Source of the DNA: a virus
IMG/VR virus record: IMGVR_UViG_3300036985_006248
Coordinates: 1-64,000 of that record
Strand: one strand, 5' to 3'
Length of the DNA stretch: 64,000 nt
Shown here: positions 1-7,902 of the stretch, one piece after another
How positions within the stretch are numbered: position 1 is the first letter of the stretch
Layout: each line of letters begins with the position of its first letter
Program-made: the position numbers and the translations under genes
The notes under the pieces: generated by a model
Databases searched by the model: none
Told to the model about the DNA's origin: nothing
Seen by the model: the letters and a program-made list of their open reading frames with translations, nothing else

Positions 1-1140
1 AGAACCATAGTTAAATAAGTTATCCCACTCTAATTCTTTTAATGACCAGCGAACGCCACGATTGATATCTTCTCCTTCTTCGATTGCAGAAGAAAGTTTC
101 TTGTTTAATTCTAAAACTTTGTTGATAATTTCATCTTCGGCTTTAAAATCTTTTAGATAATCGCGGATCAAACGCTCCTGCACCACAATATCACGAAGAT
201 TGTCTGTGTGTCCAACACTATTGATTTCGCTTTGTGAAGCCTTAGAAATTACCGCCTTATTAACAAAGGTGATACTGTCAGGTTGAAACCGTGCTTTGAC
301 AATCTCTGTGGCCTTCTTAACCTTTTCCAAGGTCACATTCTTGTCAGCCACAATACGTATACGAGCGCCTAGTTTAACATCAGTTTCTGGAAGCATGCCT
401 GAGTCGTCAAGAATTAGAGTAACAAATGGTCGAGGGTTAGGAATCGCATAGTGCTTAACGTCAAACTTGTCTTTGCTTTCTATATCCCAAATAAGAATTC
501 CTTTATCGTCAGTCTCTCCAAAGTTTTGTTGCAGAGTAGAACCTGCGTAACGCACACGTCCTTCGGTGTCCAATATCTGGTTAGACATATGTATATCGCC
601 GCACATTGCGTAGTCATGTCCTTCAAATATGTCTACAGTGAACTCTCCATGCTCCATAACATAGCCAATATCTGTCTGGACGCCAGCTACAGAACCATGT
701 AAAAGAGCAATATTGATCTTATTTGAATCAGAAGGTTTGCCCCAATTTTCTTGATCTAAGAGGCTCATCACGTTTAGAGTTATGTTTTCATTTATTACTG
801 TCTCGCCAGATGACTTAAGATAGTGGATATCTTTATGGTTAAGGGCATCGACGATTGGAGAAATGGAATCAAGGCGCTTATTGTTTTTTAAATTTGTATC
901 GTGATTGCCGGGAATAATATACAATGGCGCGATATCTGCCAATGAGCGCAAGAAATCACTAGCCATAGAAATAGCTTCTGGCGTTAATTGAATTTTAGTG
1001 TGAAACAAATCGCCAGTGTGAACGATGGCGTCAACCTTTTGCTCTTTTGCAATTGAATAGATTTGTTCAAAAACAGTTTTATAACTATCGTGTTCCTTTA
1101 ATAATTTGATATGTGTGTCCGACGCATGCAAAAATTTCAT
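1..1140 (-). CDS. SbcD/Mre11-type recombination nuclease (gp47-like), probably fused to SbcC; cut by window edge
   Basis: The frame opens with ATG at 1140 and has no stop before base 1, giving at least 380 residues. The N-terminus carries the Mre11/SbcD metallophosphoesterase motifs: D8-x-H10, GD at 43-44, GNHD at 78-81, a later LLHG and a CGDIH segment. In the family this is a Mn-dependent dsDNA exo/endonuclease that works with an SbcC/Rad50 (gp46) ATPase in recombination and end processing. The last visible residues (WSLKELEWDNLFNYG) resemble the beginning of an SbcC/gp46 ATPase rather than an SbcD tail, so I infer a D-C fusion. It lies downstream of a rho-independent terminator. Family assignment is firm; the fusion is an inference. 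Confidence 0.88.
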   Translation of the reverse strand, partial: MKFLHASDTHIKLLKEHDSYKTVFEQIYSIAKEQKVDAIVHTGDLFHTKIQLTPEAISMASDFLRSLADIAPLYIIPGNHDTNLKNNKRLDSISPIVDALNHKDIHYLKSSGETVINENITLNVMSLLDQENWGKPSDSNKINIALLHGSVAGVQTDIGYVMEHGEFTVDIFEGHDYAMCGDIHMSNQILDTEGRVRYAGSTLQQNFGETDDKGILIWDIESKDKFDVKHYAIPNPRPFVTLILDDSGMLPETDVKLGARIRIVADKNVTLEKVKKATEIVKARFQPDSITFVNKAVISKASQSEINSVGHTDNLRDIVVQERLIRDYLKDFKAEDEIINKVLELNKKLSSAIEEGEDINRGVRWSLKELEWDNLFNYGS

Positions 1141-1164
1141 TATGTCTCCATGACCACAGTAACA

Positions 1165-1200
1165 TGAAACAAAAAACCCGTTAAAAGAGTCTTAACGGGT
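1165..1200 (-). terminator. Rho-independent terminator
   Basis: Read on the minus strand there is a 9-bp perfect stem (ACCCGTTAA paired with TTAACGGGT, 1192-1200 and 1176-1184), a 7-nt loop, then a T tract at 1175-1171. It lies after the stop of the 1234..1611 gene and before the SbcD-like gene, so it ends the leftward transcript that includes the primase region. Confidence 0.85.
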
Positions 1201-1233
1201 ATGTTACTACGTATTTTGTCTGGTGTCTACAAC

Positions 1234-1611
1234 TTACTTAGGTGGGGCGGCTGGCGCGGGGGCGGGAGCGAGTTTTTGTCGATTAATATTTGGTCTAGTT
1301 ATAGGGGCTGAACCGGCAGAAACAACATTGTTAAATACTCTGCGAAGCACTTCTGGACTTATTAGCATGCCCTCTTTTTCTGCTTGCCTTACAACGCCTG
1401 CTATATCAGCGGTTACTCCCTTTTCGTGTGCGGAGATAAGTACATATAGAGCTTCACGCAAGTTCTGTTTATCTTGTTCTGGTATCTTCAGAGGTGCTAG
1501 AATACTTTCAATTTTTTCGTCATAGTGTGAACTTATTGTTACGTCTTCTTCAATAACTTTTTGTATTTCTTCTTTAATAACTTGTTTTAAATACTCTTTT
1601 GTAATTTTCAT
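1234..1611 (-). CDS. Small protein with basic amphipathic N-terminal leader, possible virion protein
   Basis: 125 residues, ATG at 1611 preceded by AAGGAAA. Function not recognised. The first 22 residues (MKITKEYLKQVIKEEI and following) match in pattern the start of the next gene upstream (1619..2164): MK-x-x-K-x-x-L-x-x-x-IKEEI-x-K. The middle is helical and acidic/basic; the tail is an Ala/Pro-rich stretch ending PAPAPAAPPK. In T4, short N-terminal leaders ending in L/I-x-E direct internal proteins into the prohead and are cut by the prohead protease. The leader here is reminiscent of that but this is inference. Last gene before the terminator at 1165..1200. Confidence 0.7.
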   Translation of the reverse strand: MKITKEYLKQVIKEEIQKVIEEDVTISSHYDEKIESILAPLKIPEQDKQNLREALYVLISAHEKGVTADIAGVVRQAEKEGMLISPEVLRRVFNNVVSAGSAPITRPNINRQKLAPAPAPAAPPK

Positions 1612-1618
1612 ATTTTCC

Positions 1619-2164
1619 TTATGATTGCGTTAAAGTTTTTCTATCTTTTCTTACATCTTCTTGGTCGTATGCCTCATCATCTTTTGGAACGCGCATGAAT
1701 CCGGGATCTGAATCTTGTTTATTATAAACTTTGTACACGTTCTGTTCATCTGGGCTGATGGACATTTCATAGTTGTCAAGTTTGTCGCTTTGTGTCTTCA
1801 TATTTCTATCGCGCAGCAAAACAGTTTTTATAAAACTAAACAACTGCCGATCTATCTTTCCTTCCAGCATATCTACAATATCTTCCGGCTTCAGACCGGG
1901 GGCGACCTGTCGAATGCTTTTTTCAAAGTTTGGCAGATCGTCTTTATTGTCGGTTGGGTTTTTAGTAATGTAGTTACGATATTGGATAAAAAGATGCGTA
2001 AGCTTGCGTTCCACCCCGTTTAGAGTATCGCCTCTTGAAGCACTTTTCATTTGATCAATGCGTTTTAATGCATTATGCTTTTTAGCCTCATCTTCATTTT
2101 CATACAGGGCTTTTTTAATTTCTTCTTTTATAATTCTTGATAGGAAAGATTTGCGTACCTTCAT
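1619..2164 (-). CDS. Hypothetical protein with the same basic N-terminal leader
   Basis: 181 residues, 7 nt upstream of the 1234..1611 gene. It begins MKVRKSFLSRIIKEEIKKAL, the same leader pattern as its downstream neighbour, followed by a highly charged, mostly helical body without recognisable catalytic motifs (an LKPEDIVDMLEGKID segment looks helical). The tail is acidic and rich in D/K. It overlaps the 60-residue gene upstream by 50 nt. A packaged internal protein or scaffold accessory is possible from the leader; no family assigned. Confidence 0.7.
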   Translation of the reverse strand: MKVRKSFLSRIIKEEIKKALYENEDEAKKHNALKRIDQMKSASRGDTLNGVERKLTHLFIQYRNYITKNPTDNKDDLPNFEKSIRQVAPGLKPEDIVDMLEGKIDRQLFSFIKTVLLRDRNMKTQSDKLDNYEMSISPDEQNVYKVYNKQDSDPGFMRVPKDDEAYDQEDVRKDRKTLTQS

Positions 2165-2297
2165 GGTCTTGGTTACTCGTTTGTAATTTAAAAAAACTTG
2201 CTAAAATTCTTGCTTGTTCTAGTTGTTCTTTTGTGAGTTTATCGCTTGTGGCACGTAAACTTTCTAATAATCTTTTTAGTTCTTCTTCATCTGACAT
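2115..2297 (-). CDS. Small helical hypothetical protein
   Basis: 60 residues, ATG at 2297, 7 nt after the primase stop, overlapping the next gene by 50 nt. The first 40 residues (MSDEEELKRLLESLRATSDK and on) are a strongly predicted charged helix with heptad-like leucines; the tail is basic. Position in a tight operon supports it as real. No function recognised. Confidence 0.55.
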   Translation of the reverse strand: MSDEEELKRLLESLRATSDKLTKEQLEQARILASFFKLQTSNQDHEGTQIFPIKNYKRRN

Positions 2298-2304
2298 AGA
2301 TATC

Positions 2305-3255
2305 TTACAAATTCATTATTTTACTCATAAGCATATAATCGCTATCCTTAATTAGTCTAGCCTGTTTCTTATGCTCAAGAAATTCATCATGTGACATGTC
2401 GCCAACGTCTTTTCCTATTGGAATCTGGATTTTGTATACTTCTGCACCATAACTCAACAGGTTATTAATTAATTTCTCAGCTTTTTTCTCTGCATCTGGA
2501 TCCAAGGCTACATATATTGCAGGGTCGTGACGAATTAGCTCTTTAAACAGCCTTGAATTTTCACGCAAAGAAGAACCTAGAATGGGAATAGCATTTTTTG
2601 CTTTAATTGCATCAAATGCTCCTTCTACAATGGTAATATCTTTGGACCAATCAACGAAAAGTTCATTAAAAATGATATCGCGTGGTGTCTGAGGATTCAT
2701 ATACCTCTTCCAAGCGTTTTCATATGTTCTTGCAACAAAATAGTCAACCTTACCGTCAAGATTAAAGGAGGGAATGATGATTCTTCCTGCATATTCTCCT
2801 GAATTGGCGTATCCTATCTTCCAATACAAGAGATCTTCGCGTGTTAATCCTCTATCTTTGAGATATCGACGGGCAGCGAGTGATAAGATTCCCATTTCTT
2901 TATTGCAAAGTGAATGAAACTCAGCGGGGAGATTGATTACTTCTGCTTCTTCCTCGGTTGCATCTTCTACGAAGAAGATTTTCTCATATTCTGTGATTTC
3001 AACGATGCCCGAAAGCTCGTTCCAAGTCTTTTGTTGTAGATAATTGCCGAATCTGCGTACTAAACGATGTATTGACTTACCTGAATAATCACAGGTCCAG
3101 CACTTAAACATGTTCTTTTCGATGTTACAGCTTAATTTATACTTTTCTTTATGATTATTTTCACAACGGGGACATTTAAATAATAATTCTTTCCCCTGTC
3201 TAAAAGAATTGCCTAAAATCTCATTGAGAATTTGAGCTTTTTTCGTCTCCGACAT
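2305..3255 (-). CDS. DNA primase, T4 gp61-like (zinc ribbon + TOPRIM)
   Basis: 316 residues. An N-terminal zinc ribbon is visible (C28-x2-C31 and C52-x2-C55), followed by a TOPRIM core: E211 in the VEGAFDA motif and D252/D254 in the ALDPDAE motif, the usual Mg-binding acidic residues. The size and order match T4 gp61-type primases, which lay down RNA primers with the gp41-type helicase at the replication fork. The gene start overlaps the end of a GIY-YIG homing endonuclease, and its first 20 or so bases are repeated imperfectly at the other end of that endonuclease. The Shine-Dalgarno before 3255 is weak. Confidence 0.9.
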   Translation of the reverse strand: MSETKKAQILNEILGNSFRQGKELLFKCPRCENNHKEKYKLSCNIEKNMFKCWTCDYSGKSIHRLVRRFGNYLQQKTWNELSGIVEITEYEKIFFVEDATEEEAEVINLPAEFHSLCNKEMGILSLAARRYLKDRGLTREDLLYWKIGYANSGEYAGRIIIPSFNLDGKVDYFVARTYENAWKRYMNPQTPRDIIFNELFVDWSKDITIVEGAFDAIKAKNAIPILGSSLRENSRLFKELIRHDPAIYVALDPDAEKKAEKLINNLLSYGAEVYKIQIPIGKDVGDMSHDEFLEHKKQARLIKDSDYMLMSKIMNL

Positions 3256-4039
3256 TTATATAACCCCAAGTCTTACCGCTGGTTATTGATGCAATATTAC
3301 TTTTAGAAAGATTAAATATTTTTGCAAGTGTTCTAGTGCTATATTTTTTTGATTTGTATATTTCTCTTATTTTGAGCACAATTTCATAAGTTACTTTAGC
3401 ATTTCTTCCACGACTAGTCAAAGAAATCCTATTTTTGTGCTCTTCTGAAAATACCTTACCGCTCATAGAAATTGAAAGATTCTTCTTATGCTCGTCTGAA
3501 AACTTTCTTTTTAAGCCCTTTTGGCCCTTGCTTAGATTGTTTTTATGCGTTTCGGTAAAAATCATGCCCTTTCGCGCATCAGAAATATTTTTTTTATGTT
3601 CTTCCGTAAACTGCATGCCGAGTCGTGCTTTACTGATTTTCTTTTTTGTTTCCTCGGAGACAATTTTTCCCTTATTAGCTTGACTTATTTTTTTTCTTGC
3701 TTCTGGGCTAAACTCGTTATGGGGATTCCCTGCAATCTTAGAAATATTATAGCCGTTGAGCGGATTGTAAGACTTATATTTGTCTAACCAGAACTGTTCT
3801 CTTGCCTCTAGGCTATCCCTATTGAATACAGTTTCCAGAATTTCAAAGATAAAATTATCTTTTCCGTGCTTATTCCATGATTTTTGTAACAAATGGGAAT
3901 GATGACGGTTGTTATTTAATTGCCATAAATGGTATTTATGACGATTCCAAACGTTAACAGAAGAACCTATATAAAGTTTCCCATTGATGAGATTTTTTAT
4001 ACAGTATATTCCAGTTTCTAGCTTTTTGGCGTCTGACAA
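3221..4039 (-). CDS. GIY-YIG homing endonuclease with NUMOD3 repeats
   Basis: 272 residues, TTG start at 4039 inside the 3' end of the RuvC-like gene. Motifs: GIY at 10-12, YIG at 23-25, an arginine in NRHKYHL near 33, and a Glu in the EQFWLDKY helix. Residues about 110-215 hold several NUMOD3-type repeats (F-S/T-E-E-H-K-K-N-I/L-S pattern with GK/GM/GR), followed by a C-terminal helix-turn-helix-like segment (STRTLAKIFNLSKSNIASI). This is the usual DNA-recognition layout of free-standing phage homing endonucleases. Its N-terminus MSDAKK echoes the primase start MSETKK, so it seems to use a duplicated primase start. The frame looks intact. Confidence 0.92.
   Translation of the reverse strand: MSDAKKLETGIYCIKNLINGKLYIGSSVNVWNRHKYHLWQLNNNRHHSHLLQKSWNKHGKDNFIFEILETVFNRDSLEAREQFWLDKYKSYNPLNGYNISKIAGNPHNEFSPEARKKISQANKGKIVSEETKKKISKARLGMQFTEEHKKNISDARKGMIFTETHKNNLSKGQKGLKRKFSDEHKKNLSISMSGKVFSEEHKNRISLTSRGRNAKVTYEIVLKIREIYKSKKYSTRTLAKIFNLSKSNIASITSGKTWGYINVGDEKSSNSQ
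3232..3255 (-). repeat. Imperfect direct repeat, copy at primase start
   Basis: Minus-strand ATGTCGGAGACGAAAAAAGC is the primase start and resembles TTGTCAGACGCCAAAAAGC at 4021..4039. Differences are a few substitutions and one A in the A-run. The two copies bracket the GIY-YIG gene. Confidence 0.6.
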
Positions 4040-4548
4040 GATAAGTATCCAGCCTTGGAAATAACATATGAATCAGCACGGTCATAAACACCTGCTACCG
4101 GATTTCCATGAACAGTATACTCTACCTTAAACGAAGGTTCAAGCTCTAAAACTCTTTTTAAAACAATCTCTTTGGCGTTCTCGCCGCGTTCTACTTTAAT
4201 TCCAAGAGCTTTTCGTGCTGTTGTAGCCCCAATATACTCTGGTTCGAATCCAAAAACCGTATAACAGATCCAAGATACTATACCGTTAAAGCGCCCCAAG
4301 GTCAAGATGACTTGTGCAGAGCTTAAACCGGGACGAAACGCTTGTAAACTCTGCTCAATAAAGACTTTTTCTATTTTAAATTGCTTTGTGAGGAGTGCCA
4401 GCCGCCGTTCCACCTCTTCAGCTTTACTTAAAAATGTCGTATATTTCTTTGAACGGGTGTCCACTACTTCATTCAATACTATACTTCCAGTTGAATCGAG
4501 AATGGTAATGCCGGTTAACGATGTTGAAATGTCTAAGCCAAGATACAT
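4018..4548 (-). CDS. RuvC-like Holliday junction resolvase (RNase H fold)
   Basis: 176 residues. Catalytic carboxylates fit the RuvC fold: D6 in MYLGLDISTS, E65 in KVFIEQSL, and D156/D159 in VYDRADSYVIS. The family cleaves four-way DNA junctions before packaging. The gene lies upstream of the GIY-YIG endonuclease and primase. Its last residues (CQTPKS) lie in the repeat created or carried by the GIY-YIG insertion, so its C-terminus may have been shortened relative to the ancestral gene. ATG at 4548 overlaps the stop of the upstream structural gene. Confidence 0.85.
   Translation of the reverse strand: MYLGLDISTSLTGITILDSTGSIVLNEVVDTRSKKYTTFLSKAEEVERRLALLTKQFKIEKVFIEQSLQAFRPGLSSAQVILTLGRFNGIVSWICYTVFGFEPEYIGATTARKALGIKVERGENAKEIVLKRVLELEPSFKVEYTVHGNPVAGVYDRADSYVISKAGYLSCQTPKS
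4019..4039 (-). repeat. Imperfect direct repeat, copy at GIY-YIG start / RuvC 3' end
   Basis: Partner of 3232..3255. In one frame it encodes the last residues of the RuvC-like protein (CQTPKS), in another the first residues of the GIY-YIG protein (MSDAKK). If the DNA between the copies is removed, the RuvC frame runs on into the primase start and stops about 40 nt later at TAG. Confidence 0.6.
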
Positions 4549-5090
4549 TATAAACTTCCAGTTTGTTTATTAGCAATAATTCTATAATAATCCACGTTAG
4601 TCAGCGCAGGCGCGCTTATTATTACGTGTATCTTATCTGCTAACATATTACCAGATAGCTCTACTGATATTAAGTCATTTTTATAAGTCACAGTGCCAGA
4701 TGCTTTTGTCATAACATCAACATAAACATAATCTAGATCAGCATAGAAATAATTAGTTAGTTGGACGTTTTTCGATCCATCGGCATCAAAGCTGCCAGTG
4801 TGTAATTCACTCAATGTGGCAAGATTAGCAAACTTGGAGTCTATTGCTGAAAAAACACTAGCTATATTATGTGTAGAACCGGGGGAGTCTAAATTAATAA
4901 GAGGAGCACCAATAATATAGGCACTACCATCAATGTATAAACCGCTAGCAGTTATTGGTAAAGAGGAACTAACAGAACCTAGTGGCAAAGTACCAGAGAC
5001 AGCAAAAAGGACATTACCGCTTACATCCGTTTTAATTATTTGCTTTTGTGTCTGTACGTCCGAAATAAATTTAACTGGTTTGACTGCCAT
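4548..5090 (-). CDS. Virion structural protein, fibre-like, shares C-terminus with 5644..6702
   Basis: 180 residues rich in Ser, Thr, Gly, Val and small beta-forming residues, with no signal peptide. Its C-terminal 60-70 residues match in pattern those of the 5644..6702 protein: NDLI/V..., then I/V-x-I-x-APA, then YRIIA against YRLIA near the end. This suggests a shared beta-rich terminal domain of a head or tail fibre/decoration protein. ATG at 5090 is preceded by AAGGAAA. No enzyme motifs. Confidence 0.65.
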   Translation of the reverse strand: MAVKPVKFISDVQTQKQIIKTDVSGNVLFAVSGTLPLGSVSSSLPITASGLYIDGSAYIIGAPLINLDSPGSTHNIASVFSAIDSKFANLATLSELHTGSFDADGSKNVQLTNYFYADLDYVYVDVMTKASGTVTYKNDLISVELSGNMLADKIHVIISAPALTNVDYYRIIANKQTGSL

Positions 5091-5102
5091 CGAGTATTTC
5101 CT

Positions 5103-5357
5103 TTAGTCTTCTACGCCATAATCTTTTTTAATTTGTTTTAAATTCTTTAAGAAGGCAGCATTGATGCCTTGGAGTTTCACCTTGCGATCTAATATATCTT
5201 TAACTATTAGAAGATTCTGCTTTTGTAGTTTTAATTTGGCGATTAACTGTTGCTTGTTACTTTGCTGCTTTATGTCTTCTACAGTTATTTTTCTTAAAGT
5301 ATCTTTGCAGATTAATAACCAATTAACAATTTGTAAGAAACTGAAAGTGTACTTCAT
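5103..5357 (-). CDS. Small Lys-rich hypothetical protein
   Basis: 84 residues, high in Lys, Gln, Leu and Ile, probably helical (KQQLIAKLKLQKQNLLIVKD). The N-terminus has a hydrophobic stretch (FSFLQIVNWLLICK) too short and polar to call a membrane segment confidently. 12 nt upstream of the structural gene at 5090. Function unknown. Confidence 0.55.
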   Translation of the reverse strand: MKYTFSFLQIVNWLLICKDTLRKITVEDIKQQSNKQQLIAKLKLQKQNLLIVKDILDRKVKLQGINAAFLKNLKQIKKDYGVED

Positions 5358-5360
5358 ATC

Positions 5361-5543
5361 TTATTCTCGTTCTAAACTTTTAATTAATTTATCATACCGC
5401 TCTACTAGTTCGTCAATCTTTTTATGTATTTTCCCCTTATTAATTAGTAGTTTCACTTCGCTATGAAAATCAACAGTGTGAGGCAGTATAAACTTGATGA
5501 GCTTATCTATATCTTTTGTAAGACTCAGGATTCGTCGTTCCAT
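5361..5543 (-). CDS. Small charged helical hypothetical protein
   Basis: 60 residues, MERRILSLTKDIDKLIKFIL start, largely charged helix with possible coiled-coil character (IDELVERYDKLIKSLE). First gene after the terminator at 5560..5594 and 3 nt upstream of its neighbour, so probably the leader gene of the operon running to the primase. Function unknown. Confidence 0.55.
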   Translation of the reverse strand: MERRILSLTKDIDKLIKFILPHTVDFHSEVKLLINKGKIHKKIDELVERYDKLIKSLERE

Positions 5544-5559
5544 AGCAATAAATAGTTTT

Positions 5560-5594
5560 CTTTAAAAGAAAGGGAGGCAATAGTTTGCCTCCCT
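5560..5594 (-). terminator. Rho-independent terminator
   Basis: Minus-strand stem of 9 bp (GGGAGGCAA with TTGCCTCCC, 5585-5593 and 5572-5580), 4-nt loop, followed by TTTCTTTT. It ends the transcript of the fibre-like gene 5644..6702 and separates it from the small genes downstream. Confidence 0.85.
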
Positions 5595-5643
5595 CAATAT
5601 TATAAACTATTTTTGAATTTATGTTAGATTATTGACTTAATTA

Positions 5644-6702
5644 TTACCCTAAGCCGCCATCTTTCTCGTTAACTGCAATTAAACGATATTTAGCAGTTGC
5701 GCTAGCTGGGGCATCAATTTGAACATTTAAGTCGGATGCGCTGACAAACATTTTGATTGCCACCAAATCATTAGTATAACCTGTGCTATCTGTATCAACC
5801 ATAATATCAAGAGCTATATTATCGATTTGGCCTACGGCAAATTGTGTTCCGCCTACCGTGCTTAGGATTACCGTACTGGTGCCAGCTACTAAGTTACCAG
5901 TTACAACAGTGCGAGTAGCGTTATAGTTGCTAATTATTGCTGCTGTTCCACCACCAGCGGTGGTCGCTACACCCGATATTGCAGTGTCTAAATAGTGGAT
6001 AGCCGTATCAACGTTATATAGACCTTGAGCGTTACGAGTAGAACCTGTAATGTACACAAAGTCACTAGATCCTGAAAGGAAGAGAGAACCAGAAGCATCT
6101 AATTCTGTTGTAACTGCTACATTTGCTATACCACCGTCGCCAACAGTTAATTTGGTACCAGACTTAGCTAATACAGTTGAACCAGAGATTTTATATGTTT
6201 GTGTATCGGTCGCTAGATTAACATCGATATTTGAGGTCCAAGCGGTATTGGCGTTATCATAACGTAATGTTATAATAGAACCGCTACCTAAATCAAGACC
6301 ACCTCCATCAACGCCAGCAGCGGTCGTAGACCCAGTACCTAAATTTAGGTTTAAGTCACCGATATTGACCGTTGTGGAATCGATAGAGGTAGTCGTACCT
6401 CTAACCGTTAAGTCGCCACCGATTACAACGTTATTTGTAACGTTCAAGCTGCTGGCGCTTACTGCTACGGCAGAAGCGTCTAAGGGAGCGCCTGTTACCG
6501 TTGCACCACCTGATAGCGCAGCATTGTTTGTTACGTTGAGTGAACTAGCGGAAACTGCAACTGCGCTAGCGTTTAAAGGTAAAGCTAATACAGTCAAACC
6601 ATTGTCTGCCGTTAGCGCACCTGATACTTCTACAGTCTCTAGAAATTTAGCAGCTTTGGAAGCTGTTAAAAATGTCAAGATTTTTAATGGATTTGTAGCC
6701 AT
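5644..6702 (-). CDS. Fibre-like virion structural protein
   Basis: 352 residues. Near the N-terminus is a duplicated unit of about 30 residues containing ASAVAVSASSLNVTNN twice. It is followed by GGDLTVRGTTTSIDSTTVNI, a beta-solenoid-like pattern common in phage tail-fibre and adhesin proteins, then by Gly/Thr-rich beta sequence. The C-terminal domain resembles that of the 4548..5090 protein (YRLIAVNEKDGG end). A trimeric fibre or decoration protein is likely. It stands alone between a 115-bp upstream gap holding a CTATTTATA motif and a strong terminator, so it is probably transcribed as a single highly expressed late gene. Confidence 0.75.
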   Translation of the reverse strand: MATNPLKILTFLTASKAAKFLETVEVSGALTADNGLTVLALPLNASAVAVSASSLNVTNNAALSGGATVTGAPLDASAVAVSASSLNVTNNVVIGGDLTVRGTTTSIDSTTVNIGDLNLNLGTGSTTAAGVDGGGLDLGSGSIITLRYDNANTAWTSNIDVNLATDTQTYKISGSTVLAKSGTKLTVGDGGIANVAVTTELDASGSLFLSGSSDFVYITGSTRNAQGLYNVDTAIHYLDTAISGVATTAGGGTAAIISNYNATRTVVTGNLVAGTSTVILSTVGGTQFAVGQIDNIALDIMVDTDSTGYTNDLVAIKMFVSASDLNVQIDAPASATAKYRLIAVNEKDGGLG

Positions 6703-6767
6703 GCTATTTTTTTACCTTTCCTTTCGGAGGAATGAGACACCTCTGCCAATATAATATTGACTTTAAA

Positions 6768-6776
6768 TATAAATAG
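6768..6776 (-). promoter_or_regulatory. CTATTTATA motif, possible phage promoter
   Basis: The same 9-mer, in the same orientation, occurs in the short intergenic gaps before 6702 (here), before 33241 and before 57083. It is the reverse complement of TATAAATAG, which contains the T4 late-promoter core TATAAATA, so its orientation relative to the genes is unexpected. Candidate only. Confidence 0.35.
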
Positions 6777-6818
6777 TTATGAAATTTAAAAAAAGTATTT
6801 TTACATATAAAACTACTA

Positions 6819-7901
6819 TTATCCCATTAATGTCACAACAAAGGAATCAACTGGTATTGGCTCACCCGTATCAACAATTACAGTATTAATATCAGAAAAA
6901 AGGCAATAAAATTCTACTTTTTGATAAGGACTATTTTTTTCTCTCATCGTTATAAAGATGTCTTGCGTACCTAAGTCATGCACTAGCGAGTATTGTGTGT
7001 CCACTCCATTACCAATTATATATGTTTTCTTAAATGCTAAACCACCCGGTCCTTCGGTTACACCACTTACGTTTGTTCCACTTATTTCTTTACGCTTTTT
7101 CTTCTTATTAGATATATCAAGAATTACGTTTTCTCTAGGGATTTTTAAGAAACCGTTTTCATTTATTTCTGCGGTTCTACCTTCACTGTTTGTTCCTTCG
7201 CCAACTATCTGCCCCAGCACTTTAACGGTGATGACCGATTTATATTTTCTTTCTTCTTCTCCCAAATCTGAAATGGAATCTTGAGAAAAAGATTGATCCA
7301 TAAATGCTTCAAAACGATAATCATCTTTTTTAATTATAAAATAGTTTTGTGCCGTTAAAGCAATAAATGGTTGAATTATTTCGTTCATTTGGCTTTGGTA
7401 GTTAGTCAAAATGTTTATCTTGTATTCAACGGTTACATAAACAGGGATACGCAAGGCTATATGCTGATAAACAATTTTTTTATTCTTTTTAGAAGTCTGA
7501 AAGTTCATCTGCCCAGTTTTACGCAAGGTGTCAGCATTTGCAAAATTTGATGTTTTATCTTGGTTTAGAATCTTTGTTATATAATAACGATCATTCTTTG
7601 GTGATACACCGGCTTGGAAGTTACCTTTTTTGTTTGGATCTTTTGAAATAGAAGCACGTTCTATAGAGATAATAGGAGCAATAAGTGTTCCATTTTTATC
7701 TCGTAGTTGCTGATTGTCTTTTATTTGAAAAGAACGTTCAGCAGAAGACCAGATAACTGGTACTTTTATTCTTCCGCTTATTGAATCACAAAACAGATTA
7801 AGCTTTTCGACATATTCTAAAAATGCACCATCGATAGTTTCTATAGAATTGGGGACTAGTGGTAAATCTTTTGTTTCTTCTGAAGGTGTAATTGAAGACA
7901 T
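6819..7901 (-). CDS. Tail completion / sheath-stabiliser-like protein (gp15-like)
   Basis: 360 residues. The pattern RIKVPVIWSSAERSF, then LIAPIISIERASI, then IVYQHIALRIPVYVTVEYKI, then a NYQSQMNEIIQPF helix resembles T4 gp15-type proximal tail sheath stabilisers: a conserved strand pair followed by a multi-sheet core. The C-terminal 80 residues (from about KKTYIIGNGVDTQYSLVH) look like a small beta domain found on phage tail and fibre proteins. Position next to tail proteins agrees. Assignment is by pattern only. Confidence 0.5.
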   Translation of the reverse strand: MSSITPSEETKDLPLVPNSIETIDGAFLEYVEKLNLFCDSISGRIKVPVIWSSAERSFQIKDNQQLRDKNGTLIAPIISIERASISKDPNKKGNFQAGVSPKNDRYYITKILNQDKTSNFANADTLRKTGQMNFQTSKKNKKIVYQHIALRIPVYVTVEYKINILTNYQSQMNEIIQPFIALTAQNYFIIKKDDYRFEAFMDQSFSQDSISDLGEEERKYKSVITVKVLGQIVGEGTNSEGRTAEINENGFLKIPRENVILDISNKKKKRKEISGTNVSGVTEGPGGLAFKKTYIIGNGVDTQYSLVHDLGTQDIFITMREKNSPYQKVEFYCLFSDINTVIVDTGEPIPVDSFVVTLMG

Positions 7902-7902
7902 G

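Noticed and set aside
451-702. Plus-strand ORFs such as 451..702, 1223..1525, 6365..6754, 40773..41192 and 58158..58592
   Set aside because: All lie antisense to well-supported minus-strand genes, without Shine-Dalgarno or recognisable domains.
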